From Nocardia transvalensis NBRC 15921 (GTDB lineage: Bacteria; Actinomycetota; Actinomycetes; Mycobacteriales; Mycobacteriaceae): DNA of 64,000 nt. Both the position numbers and the translations under genes were made by a program. The notes below the pieces were generated by a model, which saw only the letters and a program-made list of their open reading frames with translations, had not been told where the DNA came from and did not search any database. This document shows, piece by piece, positions 14,401 through 22,128 of the stretch. The DNA lies in NCBI RefSeq assembly GCF_000308875.1, contig NZ_BAGL01000126.1, forward strand, positions 1 through 64,000, written 5' to 3'. Position 1 is the stretch's first letter. Each line of letters opens with the position of its first letter.

Positions 14401-16547
14401 CGGCCTGGGCGCGTGCGGTGGCGGGGCGGCCGGTGGTCGTTCTCGTCGCCGCGATCGGATTCGCGGTGCTGTGCGGGCTGTTCGGCGCCGATCTGCAGAG
14501 CCGGGTGAGCGCCGCCGGATTCACCGATCCCGGCAGCGAATCGGCGCTGGTCGACCGGGCGGCCGCGCACCAGCTCGGCCCGCAGAACCCGGACGTGATC
14601 GCCATTTATACGGTCCCGGACGGGCAGACGCTCGCGGATCTCGGGCCGCGCGTGGAGCAGGCGGCCGCCCGTGTCGATCCCGGCCTGCTGGCGCACCGCG
14701 TCGAAACCTATTGGAACAACGCGCCACCCAAGCAGGGCTTCCTGCGCTCCGGCGACGGCCGTCAGGCGCTGGCGGTGGTGTATGCCTCCGGCGACGACAA
14801 CCAGCGCATCTCCACGTATCCGGATATTGCCGCCGCACTGCGGGTTCCAGGCGTCGAGACGACGTTCACCGGCTACAGCGCGCTGGCCCAGGAGATCAGC
14901 GATCAGTCCCGCCACGATCTGGTGCTGGCCGAATCCGTCTCGCTGCCGGTGACTCTCGCGATCCTGGTGCTCGTCTTCGGCGGTGTCGTCGCGGCGGCGC
15001 TGCCGGTGCTGGTCGGCGTGCTCGCGGTGCTCGGGTCCCTGGGCGCGGTGGGGGTGATCGCGCGGTGTACCGAGGTGAGCGTGTTCGCCGTGAACGTCGC
15101 CTCGCTGCTCGGGCTCGGCCTGGCCATCGATTACGGGCTGTTCGTGGTGAGCAGATACCGGGAGGAACTGGCCGCGGGGCGCGGCGTGCGCGAGGCGGTC
15201 GGCCGCGCCATGGCCACCGCGGGGCGCACCGTGCTGTTCTCGGCGCTGCTGCTGGTGTGCGCGTTCGCGGGGACGTTCGTCTTCCCGCAGTCGGTGCTGC
15301 GCTCGCTGGGCTTCGGCGCGATCGCCGCGGTGGTGCTGGCGGCGGCGCTCTCGCTGACCGTGTTGCCCGCGGCATTGCTGCTGCTCGGCGATCGAATCGG
15401 GAGGTGGAGCTGGCGCGGGGACGCCTTCGAGCACGGTGAGCGGCGCGCGGCCCGGTTCTGGGGCCGCGTCGTCGACGTCGTGCTGAAACGGCCCGGTGTG
15501 GTCGCGCTCGCGATCACCGCGGTGCTGCTCGGGCTGGCGCTGCCGCTGACGGGAGCCAGGCTCGGCGATATCGACCACACCGCGCTGCCCGCCGGCAACG
15601 AGGTACGCACCACCGTCGACGATCTGGCCGCGCACTTCCCCGGTGCCAGCAGCGGGGCGACCGTGCTGGTCCGCGGCGACGGCACCACGAGCAATGCCAC
15701 CATGACCGCGCTGACCCGGGAGATCGGCGGAATTCCGGGCGTCCACCAGGTGGTGCAGGTGGGGCGCGATGCCGACGGGGTCGTACTGCATGCCGCGCTG
15801 GATGTTCCCGACCGTTCGCAACCGGCGACCGAAATCGTCACGCGGATCAGGGAACTCGACGTTCCGGATGGAATCGCGCTACAGGTCGGCGGGCAGTCGG
15901 CGGCGACGGTCGACAGCGTGGACGTCATCGTGTCGCGGCTGCCGCTGATGATCGCCGTCATGGTCGCGGCGACGCTGGTGCTGCTGCTGGCCGCGTTCCG
16001 GTCGGTGGTGCTGCCGGTGAAGGCCGTCCTCATGGCCTTTCTCAGCCTCGCCGCAACCTTCGGCGTGCTGAGCTGGATCTTCTACCAGGGTCACCTGGCC
16101 GGGGTGCTGGGGGTGAGCGTCGGACCGCTGTCGGCGGGGATGATGGTGCTCATCATCGCGGTGGTATTCGGGCTGTCCACCGATTACGAGGTGTTTCTGC
16201 TGTCGCGAATGGCCGAGGCGCACCGGGAGGGGGCCGATACGGCGGACGCGGTGCGGATCGGGATCGTGAAGACCGCCCGCGTGATCACCGCCGCCGCAAC
16301 GCTTCTCGTGTTCATCACCGGGGCCTTCACACTGTCGCCGCTGACGCCGATGCGGTTCCTCGGGCTCGGCATGATCATCGCGCTGATCGTCGACGCCACC
16401 CTGGTCCGGATGCTGCTGGTGCCGGCGCTGGTGAAACTCATGGGCCCGGTCAACTGGTGGCCCGGCGGGCGGCGGGCGGTCGCCGCGACCGTCGCCGAGT
16501 CGGAGGTCCGGTCGGCCACGGCACAGCGGCCATTACCCGGCGGGTAA
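14397..16547 (+). CDS. MmpL-family RND lipid transporter
   Basis: A 716-residue protein with the MmpL layout: an N-terminal membrane helix, a periplasm-side domain (about 35-175), a five-helix bundle with GLAIDYGLFVVSRYREE, a second N-terminal helix and porter domain (about 360-510), and a second bundle with FGLSTDYEVFLLSRM. The two Asp-Tyr pairs are the proton-relay motifs of this family. It overlaps the acyltransferase stop (ATGA), so it is the last gene of the operon and most likely exports the finished lipid to the cell envelope using the proton gradient. The length is short relative to large MmpLs but usual for the smaller subgroup without a long C-terminal cytosolic domain. Confidence 0.9.
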   Translation: MTAWARAVAGRPVVVLVAAIGFAVLCGLFGADLQSRVSAAGFTDPGSESALVDRAAAHQLGPQNPDVIAIYTVPDGQTLADLGPRVEQAAARVDPGLLAHRVETYWNNAPPKQGFLRSGDGRQALAVVYASGDDNQRISTYPDIAAALRVPGVETTFTGYSALAQEISDQSRHDLVLAESVSLPVTLAILVLVFGGVVAAALPVLVGVLAVLGSLGAVGVIARCTEVSVFAVNVASLLGLGLAIDYGLFVVSRYREELAAGRGVREAVGRAMATAGRTVLFSALLLVCAFAGTFVFPQSVLRSLGFGAIAAVVLAAALSLTVLPAALLLLGDRIGRWSWRGDAFEHGERRAARFWGRVVDVVLKRPGVVALAITAVLLGLALPLTGARLGDIDHTALPAGNEVRTTVDDLAAHFPGASSGATVLVRGDGTTSNATMTALTREIGGIPGVHQVVQVGRDADGVVLHAALDVPDRSQPATEIVTRIRELDVPDGIALQVGGQSAATVDSVDVIVSRLPLMIAVMVAATLVLLLAAFRSVVLPVKAVLMAFLSLAATFGVLSWIFYQGHLAGVLGVSVGPLSAGMMVLIIAVVFGLSTDYEVFLLSRMAEAHREGADTADAVRIGIVKTARVITAAATLLVFITGAFTLSPLTPMRFLGLGMIIALIVDATLVRMLLVPALVKLMGPVNWWPGGRRAVAATVAESEVRSATAQRPLPGG

Positions 16548-16548
16548 T
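16532..16548. promoter_or_regulatory. palindrome ATTACCCGGCGGGTAAT at the mmpL stop
   Basis: Arms ATTACCC/GGGTAAT surround GGC, covering the mmpL stop codon and lying 35 bp upstream of the thioesterase ATG. The geometry suits a TetR-type operator for the downstream gene, but it partly encodes protein and may be fortuitous. Confidence 0.35.
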
Positions 16549-16582
16549 CGACGGGCGCGCCAGCACCCGGCATGCTCGGTCC

Positions 16583-16984
16583 ATGATCGATACCGAGGGG
16601 ACGCAGCTGTTCCACACGACCATGCCGTTCACCGAGAAGCTCGGCATCGAAGTGCTCGAGCACGGGCCCGAGGTGGTGCGCAGTCGCCTGGCCTGGGACG
16701 AGAGCCTGTGCACCCTCGGCGGAGCCCTGCACGGCGGCGTCCTGATGGCACTCGCCGACGCGACCGGCGCGGTCTGCGCCTACCTGAACCTGCCCGCGGG
16801 AAAACAGGGCACGACCACCGTCGAATCGAAGACGAACTTCCTGCGCGCCGTCCGCTCCGGCCACGCCGTCGCCACGTCCCGCCCCCTCCACACCGGCCGC
16901 ACCCTCATCGTCGTAGAAACCGAAATCCACGACACCACAGCCAAACTCGTAGCCAAGATCACCCAAACCCAAGCCGTCCTCTGA
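16583..16984 (+). CDS. PaaI-type hotdog-fold thioesterase
   Basis: The 133-residue protein has the hotdog thioesterase core with L-H-G-G-V-L-M-A-L-A-D at residues 50-60 (the HGG motif followed by the catalytic Asp) and K-T-N-F-L-R-A. Such enzymes hydrolyse acyl-CoA or aryl-CoA thioesters in the cytosol. It lies 35 bp after the beta-lactone operon on the same strand and could act as an editing thioesterase for it. Its own palindromic upstream sequence and the hairpins after it also allow independent expression. The last 20 codons use several less GC-rich synonyms. Confidence 0.82.
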   Translation: MIDTEGTQLFHTTMPFTEKLGIEVLEHGPEVVRSRLAWDESLCTLGGALHGGVLMALADATGAVCAYLNLPAGKQGTTTVESKTNFLRAVRSGHAVATSRPLHTGRTLIVVETEIHDTTAKLVAKITQTQAVL

Positions 16985-17006
16985 CCCACCCCGTTCCCAA
17001 ATTCGT

Positions 17007-17076
17007 TTCCCGGCATGCTTTCGGCCGGGAACCACCTCCCCGCAACCGTGGGTTTCCGGCCAAAAGCGTGCCGGAA
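17007..17076. repeat. pair of REP-like hairpins in inverted orientation
   Basis: Hairpin 1 has arms TTCCCGGC (17007-17014) and GCCGGGAA (17024-17031) around ATGCTTTCG. Hairpin 2 has arms TTCCGGC (17054-17060) and GCCGGAA (17070-17076) around CAAAAGCGT. The reverse complement of hairpin 2 matches hairpin 1 almost completely; the extra C in one arm is balanced by an extra G in the other. Such compensatory change in an inverted pair is the hallmark of REP/BIME-type elements. They follow the thioesterase gene and may also end its transcript. Confidence 0.7.
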
Positions 17077-17149
17077 GAATGGGGGTGGCCGGGTGCGCGA
17101 GGATGGGCAGGGTGCCGGAAGGCACCGTCATGATGGACCGGAGGTTGCG

Positions 17150-18208
17150 ATGGGTGACGGGGTGCGGGGGTGGTGGGCAGGGGTGCGAACGCCCGAATTG
17201 AGTGTGCCGACGGCCGAGGAGACGGTGGCGGCGCGGCGGCGGTTCTTCGGGGACGACGTCGTGGATCCGGTGACCGGGGCCGTGCGGGCGGATCGGGTGG
17301 TCGTGTCGTGGTTCGGGTGTGCGAGTTTCGCCGTGGCGATGGGTGGGACGGTGCTGCTGCTCGATGCCTGGGTGCCGCGGGGCGCGACCTCCGGGTACGT
17401 GCCGACCACGCCGACGGAGGTGGCGGCGCTGCGGCCCGCGGCGATCTGTATCGGCCACGGACACTTCGATCATGCCGCGGATGCCGGTCCGATCGCGCGG
17501 GCGAGTGGTGCGGTCGTCCACGGCACCGCCGAGCATTGCGACACCATCCGCGCGAGCCTCGGCAGTGACGCCGTAATAGACTGCGTGACACTGGGTTCCG
17601 AGGATTCCGAGCCCGGTGACCGGTACGAGCGGGAGATCGCCCCCGGCTTGGCGGTCACCGTCGTGCGGCACCTGCATTCCGCGCCGACCGGCCGGGACCG
17701 CGGTCCGTCCGGTTCGCCCGCCGTGCGACCGGCCCCGTGCCCCTGCGATATCCGCGTGCACCGGCCCGCCCTCGCCGACACCGCGCACCTGCTGACGCAC
17801 CTCGCCGATCCGGAGGGCGGCACGCTGCTGTACCAATTCCGTACCGGCGACTTCACTCTCACCTGGCACGATTCGTCCGGGCCGCTGCTGGACCGCGCGC
17901 CGGGCGTCCTGGACGTCCTGCGCGACCTGCCCGCCAGCGATCTCCAGCTCGGAGCGGTGCAGGGGTTCAACCAGTTCACCAACGGCCTGCGGGACCCGCG
18001 CAGCTATATCGAGGCGGTGCGGCCCAGGGTGTTCGCGCCGAGCCACCACGACAACTGGCTGCCCGTCATGACGGCCCGCGGCGAGGCGTTCCGGGAGCCG
18101 CTACGGGCGGAGCTGGCCCGCATCCCCGCCGACCGCCGCCCGGAACTGCGCATGCTCACCGATCGCGACGACTACCTCGCACCGGCCCGGCTGACCTTCA
18201 CGGTGTGA
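17150..18208 (+). CDS. metallo-beta-lactamase-fold hydrolase
   Basis: From ATG 17150 (GGAGG at good spacing) the product is 352 residues. The MBL metal motif HGHFDHAAD is present near residues 104-112, preceded by the WFG-ASF..M---VLLLDAWV beta-sheet region. A second metal-ligand-like histidine occurs in VRHLHSAPTG and another in PSHHDNW. The arrangement is like the UlaG/RomA or beta-lactamase-superfamily 2 proteins that act on small organic esters or phosphoesters. The substrate is not predictable. It has an insertion rich in Pro/Gly/Arg (about residues 185-205). It overlaps the convergent oxidoreductase gene by 11 bp. Confidence 0.82.
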   Translation: MGDGVRGWWAGVRTPELSVPTAEETVAARRRFFGDDVVDPVTGAVRADRVVVSWFGCASFAVAMGGTVLLLDAWVPRGATSGYVPTTPTEVAALRPAAICIGHGHFDHAADAGPIARASGAVVHGTAEHCDTIRASLGSDAVIDCVTLGSEDSEPGDRYEREIAPGLAVTVVRHLHSAPTGRDRGPSGSPAVRPAPCPCDIRVHRPALADTAHLLTHLADPEGGTLLYQFRTGDFTLTWHDSSGPLLDRAPGVLDVLRDLPASDLQLGAVQGFNQFTNGLRDPRSYIEAVRPRVFAPSHHDNWLPVMTARGEAFREPLRAELARIPADRRPELRMLTDRDDYLAPARLTFTV

Positions 18209-19112
18209 CGCCGGCGGTGCGCAGCACGACCCGGCCGCGATTGCGCCGCGTCTCGATCAGCTCGAGCGCGGCCTCGACGCGATCGAACGGGAACTCCACG
18301 TGGCGCGGCCGGATGTGCCCGTCCGCCAGCAGTTTCCACAATTCGCGGCGATAGGACGCGACGAGGTCCGGCTCCGTCCGCGCGAGCAGGCCCACCGAGA
18401 ATCCCGTGACGGTCTTGAGGTCCGCCAGCAGGCTCCCGGCCGCGATATTGCCGCCCCCGGCGCTGTAGGCCACGAACCGGCCGTGCGGCGCGAGCGCGTC
18501 CACGCCGCGCTGCACCAGGTCGCCGCCGACGCCGTCCACGACGACATCGAATCGCTCGTCCCACGGCTCGGCGTACGACATCACCGCGTCCGCGCCGCAG
18601 TCGCGCACGAACTCCGCCTTGTCCGGCGAGCCGACCGCACCGACCACGCGGGCCGCGCCGAGCGCCCGCGCGATCTGCACCGCGAGATGTCCGCTGCCGC
18701 TGGCCGCGGCGGTGATCAGCGTCGTCTCCCCGGCCGCGCGATGCCCGGCGCGGACCGCGCCCATCGCCACCAGCCCGCCGCGCACCAGGGCCAGCCCGTC
18801 GGCATCGCCGACCTCGGCGGGGATCTCGGTCACCAGGGCCGGGACCGCGAGCACGTGGTCGGCGTAGACGCCGTCGAACACCACGCCGCCCACGCGCTTA
18901 CCCACCCAGTCCGACGGGACGTCCGGACCGGCCGCGAGCACCGTGCCGACCATCTCACCGCCCGGGTCGGCGGCGGTGCCGGAGTTCAGCATTCGCAGCA
19001 GACCCACATGGACGCCGACCAGGTCGGTGCGGACCAGCAGCTGCCCGGGACCGGGCTCGGGGAGCGGGCACTCGACGAGTTCGGGTCGGCCGCTGAATCG
19101 AATCTTGCGCAC
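18198..19112 (-). CDS. MDR-family NADPH:quinone-type oxidoreductase
   Basis: This 304-residue zinc-independent MDR protein has an N-terminal GroES-like domain (P-E-P-G-P-G-Q-L-L-V-R, residues 18-28) and a Rossmann domain. The usual nucleotide motif is changed to AAASGSGHLAVQIARALGA near residues 135-153. It lacks the structural and catalytic zinc cysteines, as in quinone oxidoreductases and enoyl reductases. GTG 19112 is the start. Its 5' region holds a 7-codon ORF with a strong Shine-Dalgarno and a 10-bp GC hairpin, and the gene is divergent from a TetR regulator with two palindromes between them. It is therefore probably induced by an electrophile or quinone sensed by that TetR. Confidence 0.82.
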   Translation of the reverse strand: MRKIRFSGRPELVECPLPEPGPGQLLVRTDLVGVHVGLLRMLNSGTAADPGGEMVGTVLAAGPDVPSDWVGKRVGGVVFDGVYADHVLAVPALVTEIPAEVGDADGLALVRGGLVAMGAVRAGHRAAGETTLITAAASGSGHLAVQIARALGAARVVGAVGSPDKAEFVRDCGADAVMSYAEPWDERFDVVVDGVGGDLVQRGVDALAPHGRFVAYSAGGGNIAAGSLLADLKTVTGFSVGLLARTEPDLVASYRRELWKLLADGHIRPRHVEFPFDRVEAALELIETRRNRGRVVLRTAGVTP

Positions 19113-19135
19113 AGATCGCGCCTTTCGGTGGTCCG

Positions 19136-19160
19136 GGGCGGGGGCCGAGCGCCCCCGCCC
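19136..19160 (-). promoter_or_regulatory. 10-bp GC hairpin in the 5' leader of the oxidoreductase gene
   Basis: The arms at 19136-19145 (GGGCGGGGGC) and 19151-19160 (GCCCCCGCCC) pair perfectly around a 5-nt loop. It lies between the 7-codon uORF and the oxidoreductase start, where it could block or terminate transcripts as an attenuator. There is no U-tract. Confidence 0.5.
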
Positions 19161-19180
19161 GAGGTGTCTCGGGACGCGCC

Positions 19181-19204
19181 CTAGCAGGTATTCCGTGGCA
19201 GCAT
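19181..19204 (-). CDS. candidate 7-aa upstream ORF (MLPRNTC)
   Basis: ATG 19204 is placed 7 nt after a consensus AAGGAG and reads M-L-P-R-N-T-C before TAG. The ribosome binding site is better than that of the oxidoreductase itself. A strong hairpin lies between this stop and the main gene. The terminal Cys codon followed by stop suggests a translation-sensing leader, but the frame is very short and may be chance. Confidence 0.4.
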   Translation of the reverse strand: MLPRNTC

Positions 19205-19226
19205 GCGCATTCTCCTTCCGATAAAA

Positions 19227-19243
19227 CTTACAACGGACGTAAG
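19227..19243. promoter_or_regulatory. inverted repeat CTTAC-N7-GTAAG between oxidoreductase and TetR genes
   Basis: CTTACAACGGACGTAAG has perfect 5-bp arms and the 17-bp length typical of TetR operators. The same CTTAC-N7-GTAAG layout recurs at 33666-33682 upstream of an MFS gene. It lies just upstream of the uORF ribosome binding site on the minus strand. Confidence 0.6.
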
Positions 19244-19279
19244 ATTAGCCTCGGCCTACTTAGTACGTCAATGGGAAAT

Positions 19280-19294
19280 TTACCACCGTGGTAA
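19280..19294. promoter_or_regulatory. 15-bp palindrome TTACCACCGTGGTAA next to the TetR start
   Basis: TTACCAC and GTGGTAA are perfect arms around one base, ending 10 bp upstream of the TetR GTG. This is a likely autoregulatory site. Confidence 0.65.
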
Positions 19295-19304
19295 TCTTCC
19301 GGCC

Positions 19305-19922
19305 GTGAGCACAGCAGAACCGGGACTGCGGGAGACCAAGAAGCGCGAGACCCGCCAGTCGATCTCCGATCACGCCACCCGCCTGTTCATCGCGCACGGC
19401 TTCGAGGCCACCACCATTGCCGACATCGCCGTGGCCGCCCGGGTGGCGAAGAAGACCGTGACGAACTACTTCCCCCGTAAGGAGGACATGGCGCTCGACA
19501 TCCACCACGAGTTCGTCTCCTCGCTCGCCGACACCGTCGCAACACGAGCTACCGGCGAGTCCGCACTGTCCGCGCTACGTAACGAATTCCACGCCGCAGC
19601 AGCCCGTTTCGATGCCCGCGCCGGATTCTCCGGTCCGAACTTCTGCCGCATGCTCACCGCCAGCCCCACGCTCACGACCCGCCTGCGCGAACTGCACGAG
19701 CTGCGGGAGATCGCCCTCGCCGAGGTCCTGCCCGGCGACGACATCACCCGCCGGGCCGCCGCCGCGCAGTTCGGGGCCGCGCACCGCCTGCTGTTCCAGC
19801 GAGTTCAGGAACTCACGCTGCGCGGGATGTCGCGTACGCGCATCGCCGCCACCGTCCGCGAGGAGGCCGACCGGATATTCGGCATGCTCGAACCGGGCCT
19901 CGGCGACTACGCGGTCGCCTGA
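19305..19922 (+). CDS. TetR/AcrR family transcriptional regulator
   Basis: The 205-residue protein has an N-terminal TetR DNA-binding domain (about residues 12-60: R-Q-S-I-S-D-H-A-T-R-L-F, then ATTIADIAVAARVAKKTVTNYF) and an all-helical ligand domain. GTG 19305 is chosen because it directly precedes the domain and follows the operator-like palindromes. The in-frame codons before it encode those palindromes. It is divergent from the oxidoreductase at 19112 and probably represses both genes. A weak stem with a T-run follows the stop. Confidence 0.88.
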   Translation: MSTAEPGLRETKKRETRQSISDHATRLFIAHGFEATTIADIAVAARVAKKTVTNYFPRKEDMALDIHHEFVSSLADTVATRATGESALSALRNEFHAAAARFDARAGFSGPNFCRMLTASPTLTTRLRELHELREIALAEVLPGDDITRRAAAAQFGAAHRLLFQRVQELTLRGMSRTRIAATVREEADRIFGMLEPGLGDYAVA

Positions 19923-20037
19923 CCGCCGTCGGTTTTCTTACCGATCGGTGACGCGCCCGCGCGTTTCGCCCCACGGTAGGCCCGCAGCGGCAAGGATCGG
20001 GGCATGATGCCGACCGCGACACCCCTGACCTGAGCCG

Positions 20038-21099
20038 ATGCGGGTACTTCTGACCGGCGCCGCCGGATTCATCGGTTCGCATATCCACCGTGCCCTGATC
20101 GATTCCGGTGACGAGGTGGTCCCGGCCGATCTCATGCTGGCCGCCGCGCACGGCGACGACGCCCCGGCCCCCGACGGCGTGCGCCGAGCCGATGTCCGCG
20201 ACCCCGAGGCGGTGGCCGACCTGCTGCGCGGGGTTGATGTCGTCTGCCATCAGGCGGCCGTGGTGGGCGCGGGCGTCAGCGCCGCCGACGCCCCCGCCTA
20301 CGCCAGCCACAACGATCTCGGCACGGCCGTCCTGCTGGCGGCGATGGCGCGAGCAGGGGTCGAGCGGCTGGTGCTGGCCTCGTCGATGGTCGTCTACGGC
20401 GAAGGCCGGTATCGCACAGCCGATTCCGAGGTGGCCGACCCGTCGCCCCGCCGCCGCGAAGATCTCGACCAGGGCCTGTTCGACCATCGCGATCCGGTCA
20501 CCGGCGCACCGCTGACCTGGGCCCCGATCGATGAGGACAGCCCGCTGCGGCCGCGCAGCCTCTACGCGGCGAGCAAGGTGGCGCAGGAGAACTACGCCTG
20601 CGCGTGGGCCGCGGCGACCGGCGGCGCGGTGACGGCGCTGCGATACCACAATGTCTACGGAGACGGAATGCCCCGGGACACACCATATTCCGGTGTCGCG
20701 GCGATCTTCCGCTCCTCCGTGGAGGCGGGCGAGGCGCCGCGCGTCTTCGAGGACGGCCGCCAGATGCGCGATTTCGTCCACGTCCGCGATATCGCCGCCG
20801 CCAATGTCGCGGCGATCCATCGCCCGCAGCCGGGTTTCGTGCCGCTCAACATCTCCTCCGGCACCCCGATCGATATCCGCACCGTCGCGACTCTGCTGTC
20901 CCGCGCCGCCGACGGCAAACCGCCCGTGGTGACCGGCGAGTACCGCCCCGGCGATGTCCGCCACATCGTCGCGAGCCCCGCGAAGGCCGCCGAGGTCCTG
21001 GACTTTCGCGCCGCCGTCGACCCCGCCGACGGCATCACCGCATTCGCGACCGCGCCCCTGCGCGCGGCGTCCGGTACCGGCGCCCCGACGTGGCGGTGA
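20038..21099 (+). CDS. NAD-dependent nucleotide-sugar epimerase/dehydratase
   Basis: The 353-residue extended SDR has TGAAGFIGSH at residues 6-15, an S-S-M-V-V-Y-G-E segment, the catalytic pair in YAASKVAQENY and the sugar-nucleotide-binding signature RYHNVYGDGMP. It resembles GalE/dTDP-glucose 4,6-dehydratase relatives, though the exact sugar is not predictable. It precedes a glycosyltransferase/DUF2064/polytopic membrane protein block with its own two-component system, an arrangement I recall from other actinomycetes. It converges on the kinase gene with a 6-bp gap. A perfect ACCGATCGGT palindrome lies upstream near 19940-19949. Confidence 0.85.
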   Translation: MRVLLTGAAGFIGSHIHRALIDSGDEVVPADLMLAAAHGDDAPAPDGVRRADVRDPEAVADLLRGVDVVCHQAAVVGAGVSAADAPAYASHNDLGTAVLLAAMARAGVERLVLASSMVVYGEGRYRTADSEVADPSPRRREDLDQGLFDHRDPVTGAPLTWAPIDEDSPLRPRSLYAASKVAQENYACAWAAATGGAVTALRYHNVYGDGMPRDTPYSGVAAIFRSSVEAGEAPRVFEDGRQMRDFVHVRDIAAANVAAIHRPQPGFVPLNISSGTPIDIRTVATLLSRAADGKPPVVTGEYRPGDVRHIVASPAKAAEVLDFRAAVDPADGITAFATAPLRAASGTGAPTWR

Positions 21100-21105
21100 C
21101 CGGTC

Positions 21106-22128
21106 TCAGTCAGGTAGCAGGGGCAGGCGAATCTCGAAGCGGCAGCCCACCTCTCGATTGCAGGCGGTGACGGTGCCGTGGTGTGCCTCGATCAGTCCGG
21201 CGGCGATGGCCAGGCCCATACCGCTGTTGGAGCCGATATCGCCCGCCGCCGGGGAACGTGCGGCGGTGCCGCGATAGGCGACCTCGAAGATGCGCGGGAG
21301 GTCGGCGGCGGCGATCCCCGGACCGGTGTCGTCCACGCGCGTCCAGGCCCAGCCGTCGGAGGCGCCGGCGGAGATATCGATCCGGCCGCCGGACGGCGTG
21401 TGTTCGATGGCATTGGCGACCAGATTGGTCAGCACCCGGGTCAGGGCGCGATCGCTGCCGGAGACCACGATCGGCGAATCCGGCTGCCGCGCCGCGAGAC
21501 TCACCCGGGCGCGGTCGGCGGTGGGCTGGTTGGCGGCGGCCACCTCGTCGATCAGCTCGCGGAAATCCAGTGGCTCCACCCGCAATCGGAGGGCGCCGGA
21601 GTTGATCTTCGACATCTCGAACAGATCGTCAACCATCGCCGAGAGCCGATTGGTCTCGCGCACGATCTGATTCGCGTAGCGCTCGATGGTGTCCGGCCGG
21701 TCGGCCACCCCGTCGACCAGCGCCTCCCCCATCGCGCGAATCCCGGCCAGCGGGGTGCGCAGGTCGTGGCTGACCCACGTCACCAGGTCGCGGCGGGACC
21801 GTTCGGCGGCGCGCTCCTGTTCGCGCATCTGTCGCTCCCACACCGTCTTCCGCGCCTGGACGCGGCCCAGCACGACGGCCGCGGGCACCGCCACGACCGT
21901 GACGACGCCGAGCACGGTCCCGATCCGCCGCAGCTCGTCGGTGAACATCATCCCGCTGACCGCCACCACGCCGGCCAGGCCCGCCAGGGTGGGGATGAGG
22001 ACCAGCACCACCATGCTGGTGGTCAGGCTGCGATTGTGGGTGAGCCGGATGGCGATGGCGCCCAACGCCACCACCGGCACCGATCCGGCCAGCGCGTAGC
22101 CGATCAGCTGCGGTAGATCAGTCGGCAT
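21106..22128 (-). CDS. two-component sensor histidine kinase
   Basis: From ATG 22128 the kinase is 340 residues. Three to four membrane helices fill the first 95 residues, followed by a HisKA dimerisation box with the phosphorylated His in WVSHDLRTPLAG. The HATPase domain has the N-box LVANAIEHTPSGG, G1 DDTGPGI and G2 GMGLAIAAGLI. There is no large extracytoplasmic sensor domain, so it may sense the membrane or a partner protein. The start overlaps the response regulator stop by 11 bp. The frame extends upstream to 22299, but that part only shadows the regulator gene. Confidence 0.92.
   Translation of the reverse strand: MPTDLPQLIGYALAGSVPVVALGAIAIRLTHNRSLTTSMVVLVLIPTLAGLAGVVAVSGMMFTDELRRIGTVLGVVTVVAVPAAVVLGRVQARKTVWERQMREQERAAERSRRDLVTWVSHDLRTPLAGIRAMGEALVDGVADRPDTIERYANQIVRETNRLSAMVDDLFEMSKINSGALRLRVEPLDFRELIDEVAAANQPTADRARVSLAARQPDSPIVVSGSDRALTRVLTNLVANAIEHTPSGGRIDISAGASDGWAWTRVDDTGPGIAAADLPRIFEVAYRGTAARSPAAGDIGSNSGMGLAIAAGLIEAHHGTVTACNREVGCRFEIRLPLLPD

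Noticed and set aside
12597..15821. 1074-codon minus-strand frame
   Set aside because: It is antisense to the OleD-like, acyltransferase and MmpL genes, which have clear motifs and ribosome binding sites; its translation has no recognisable domain.
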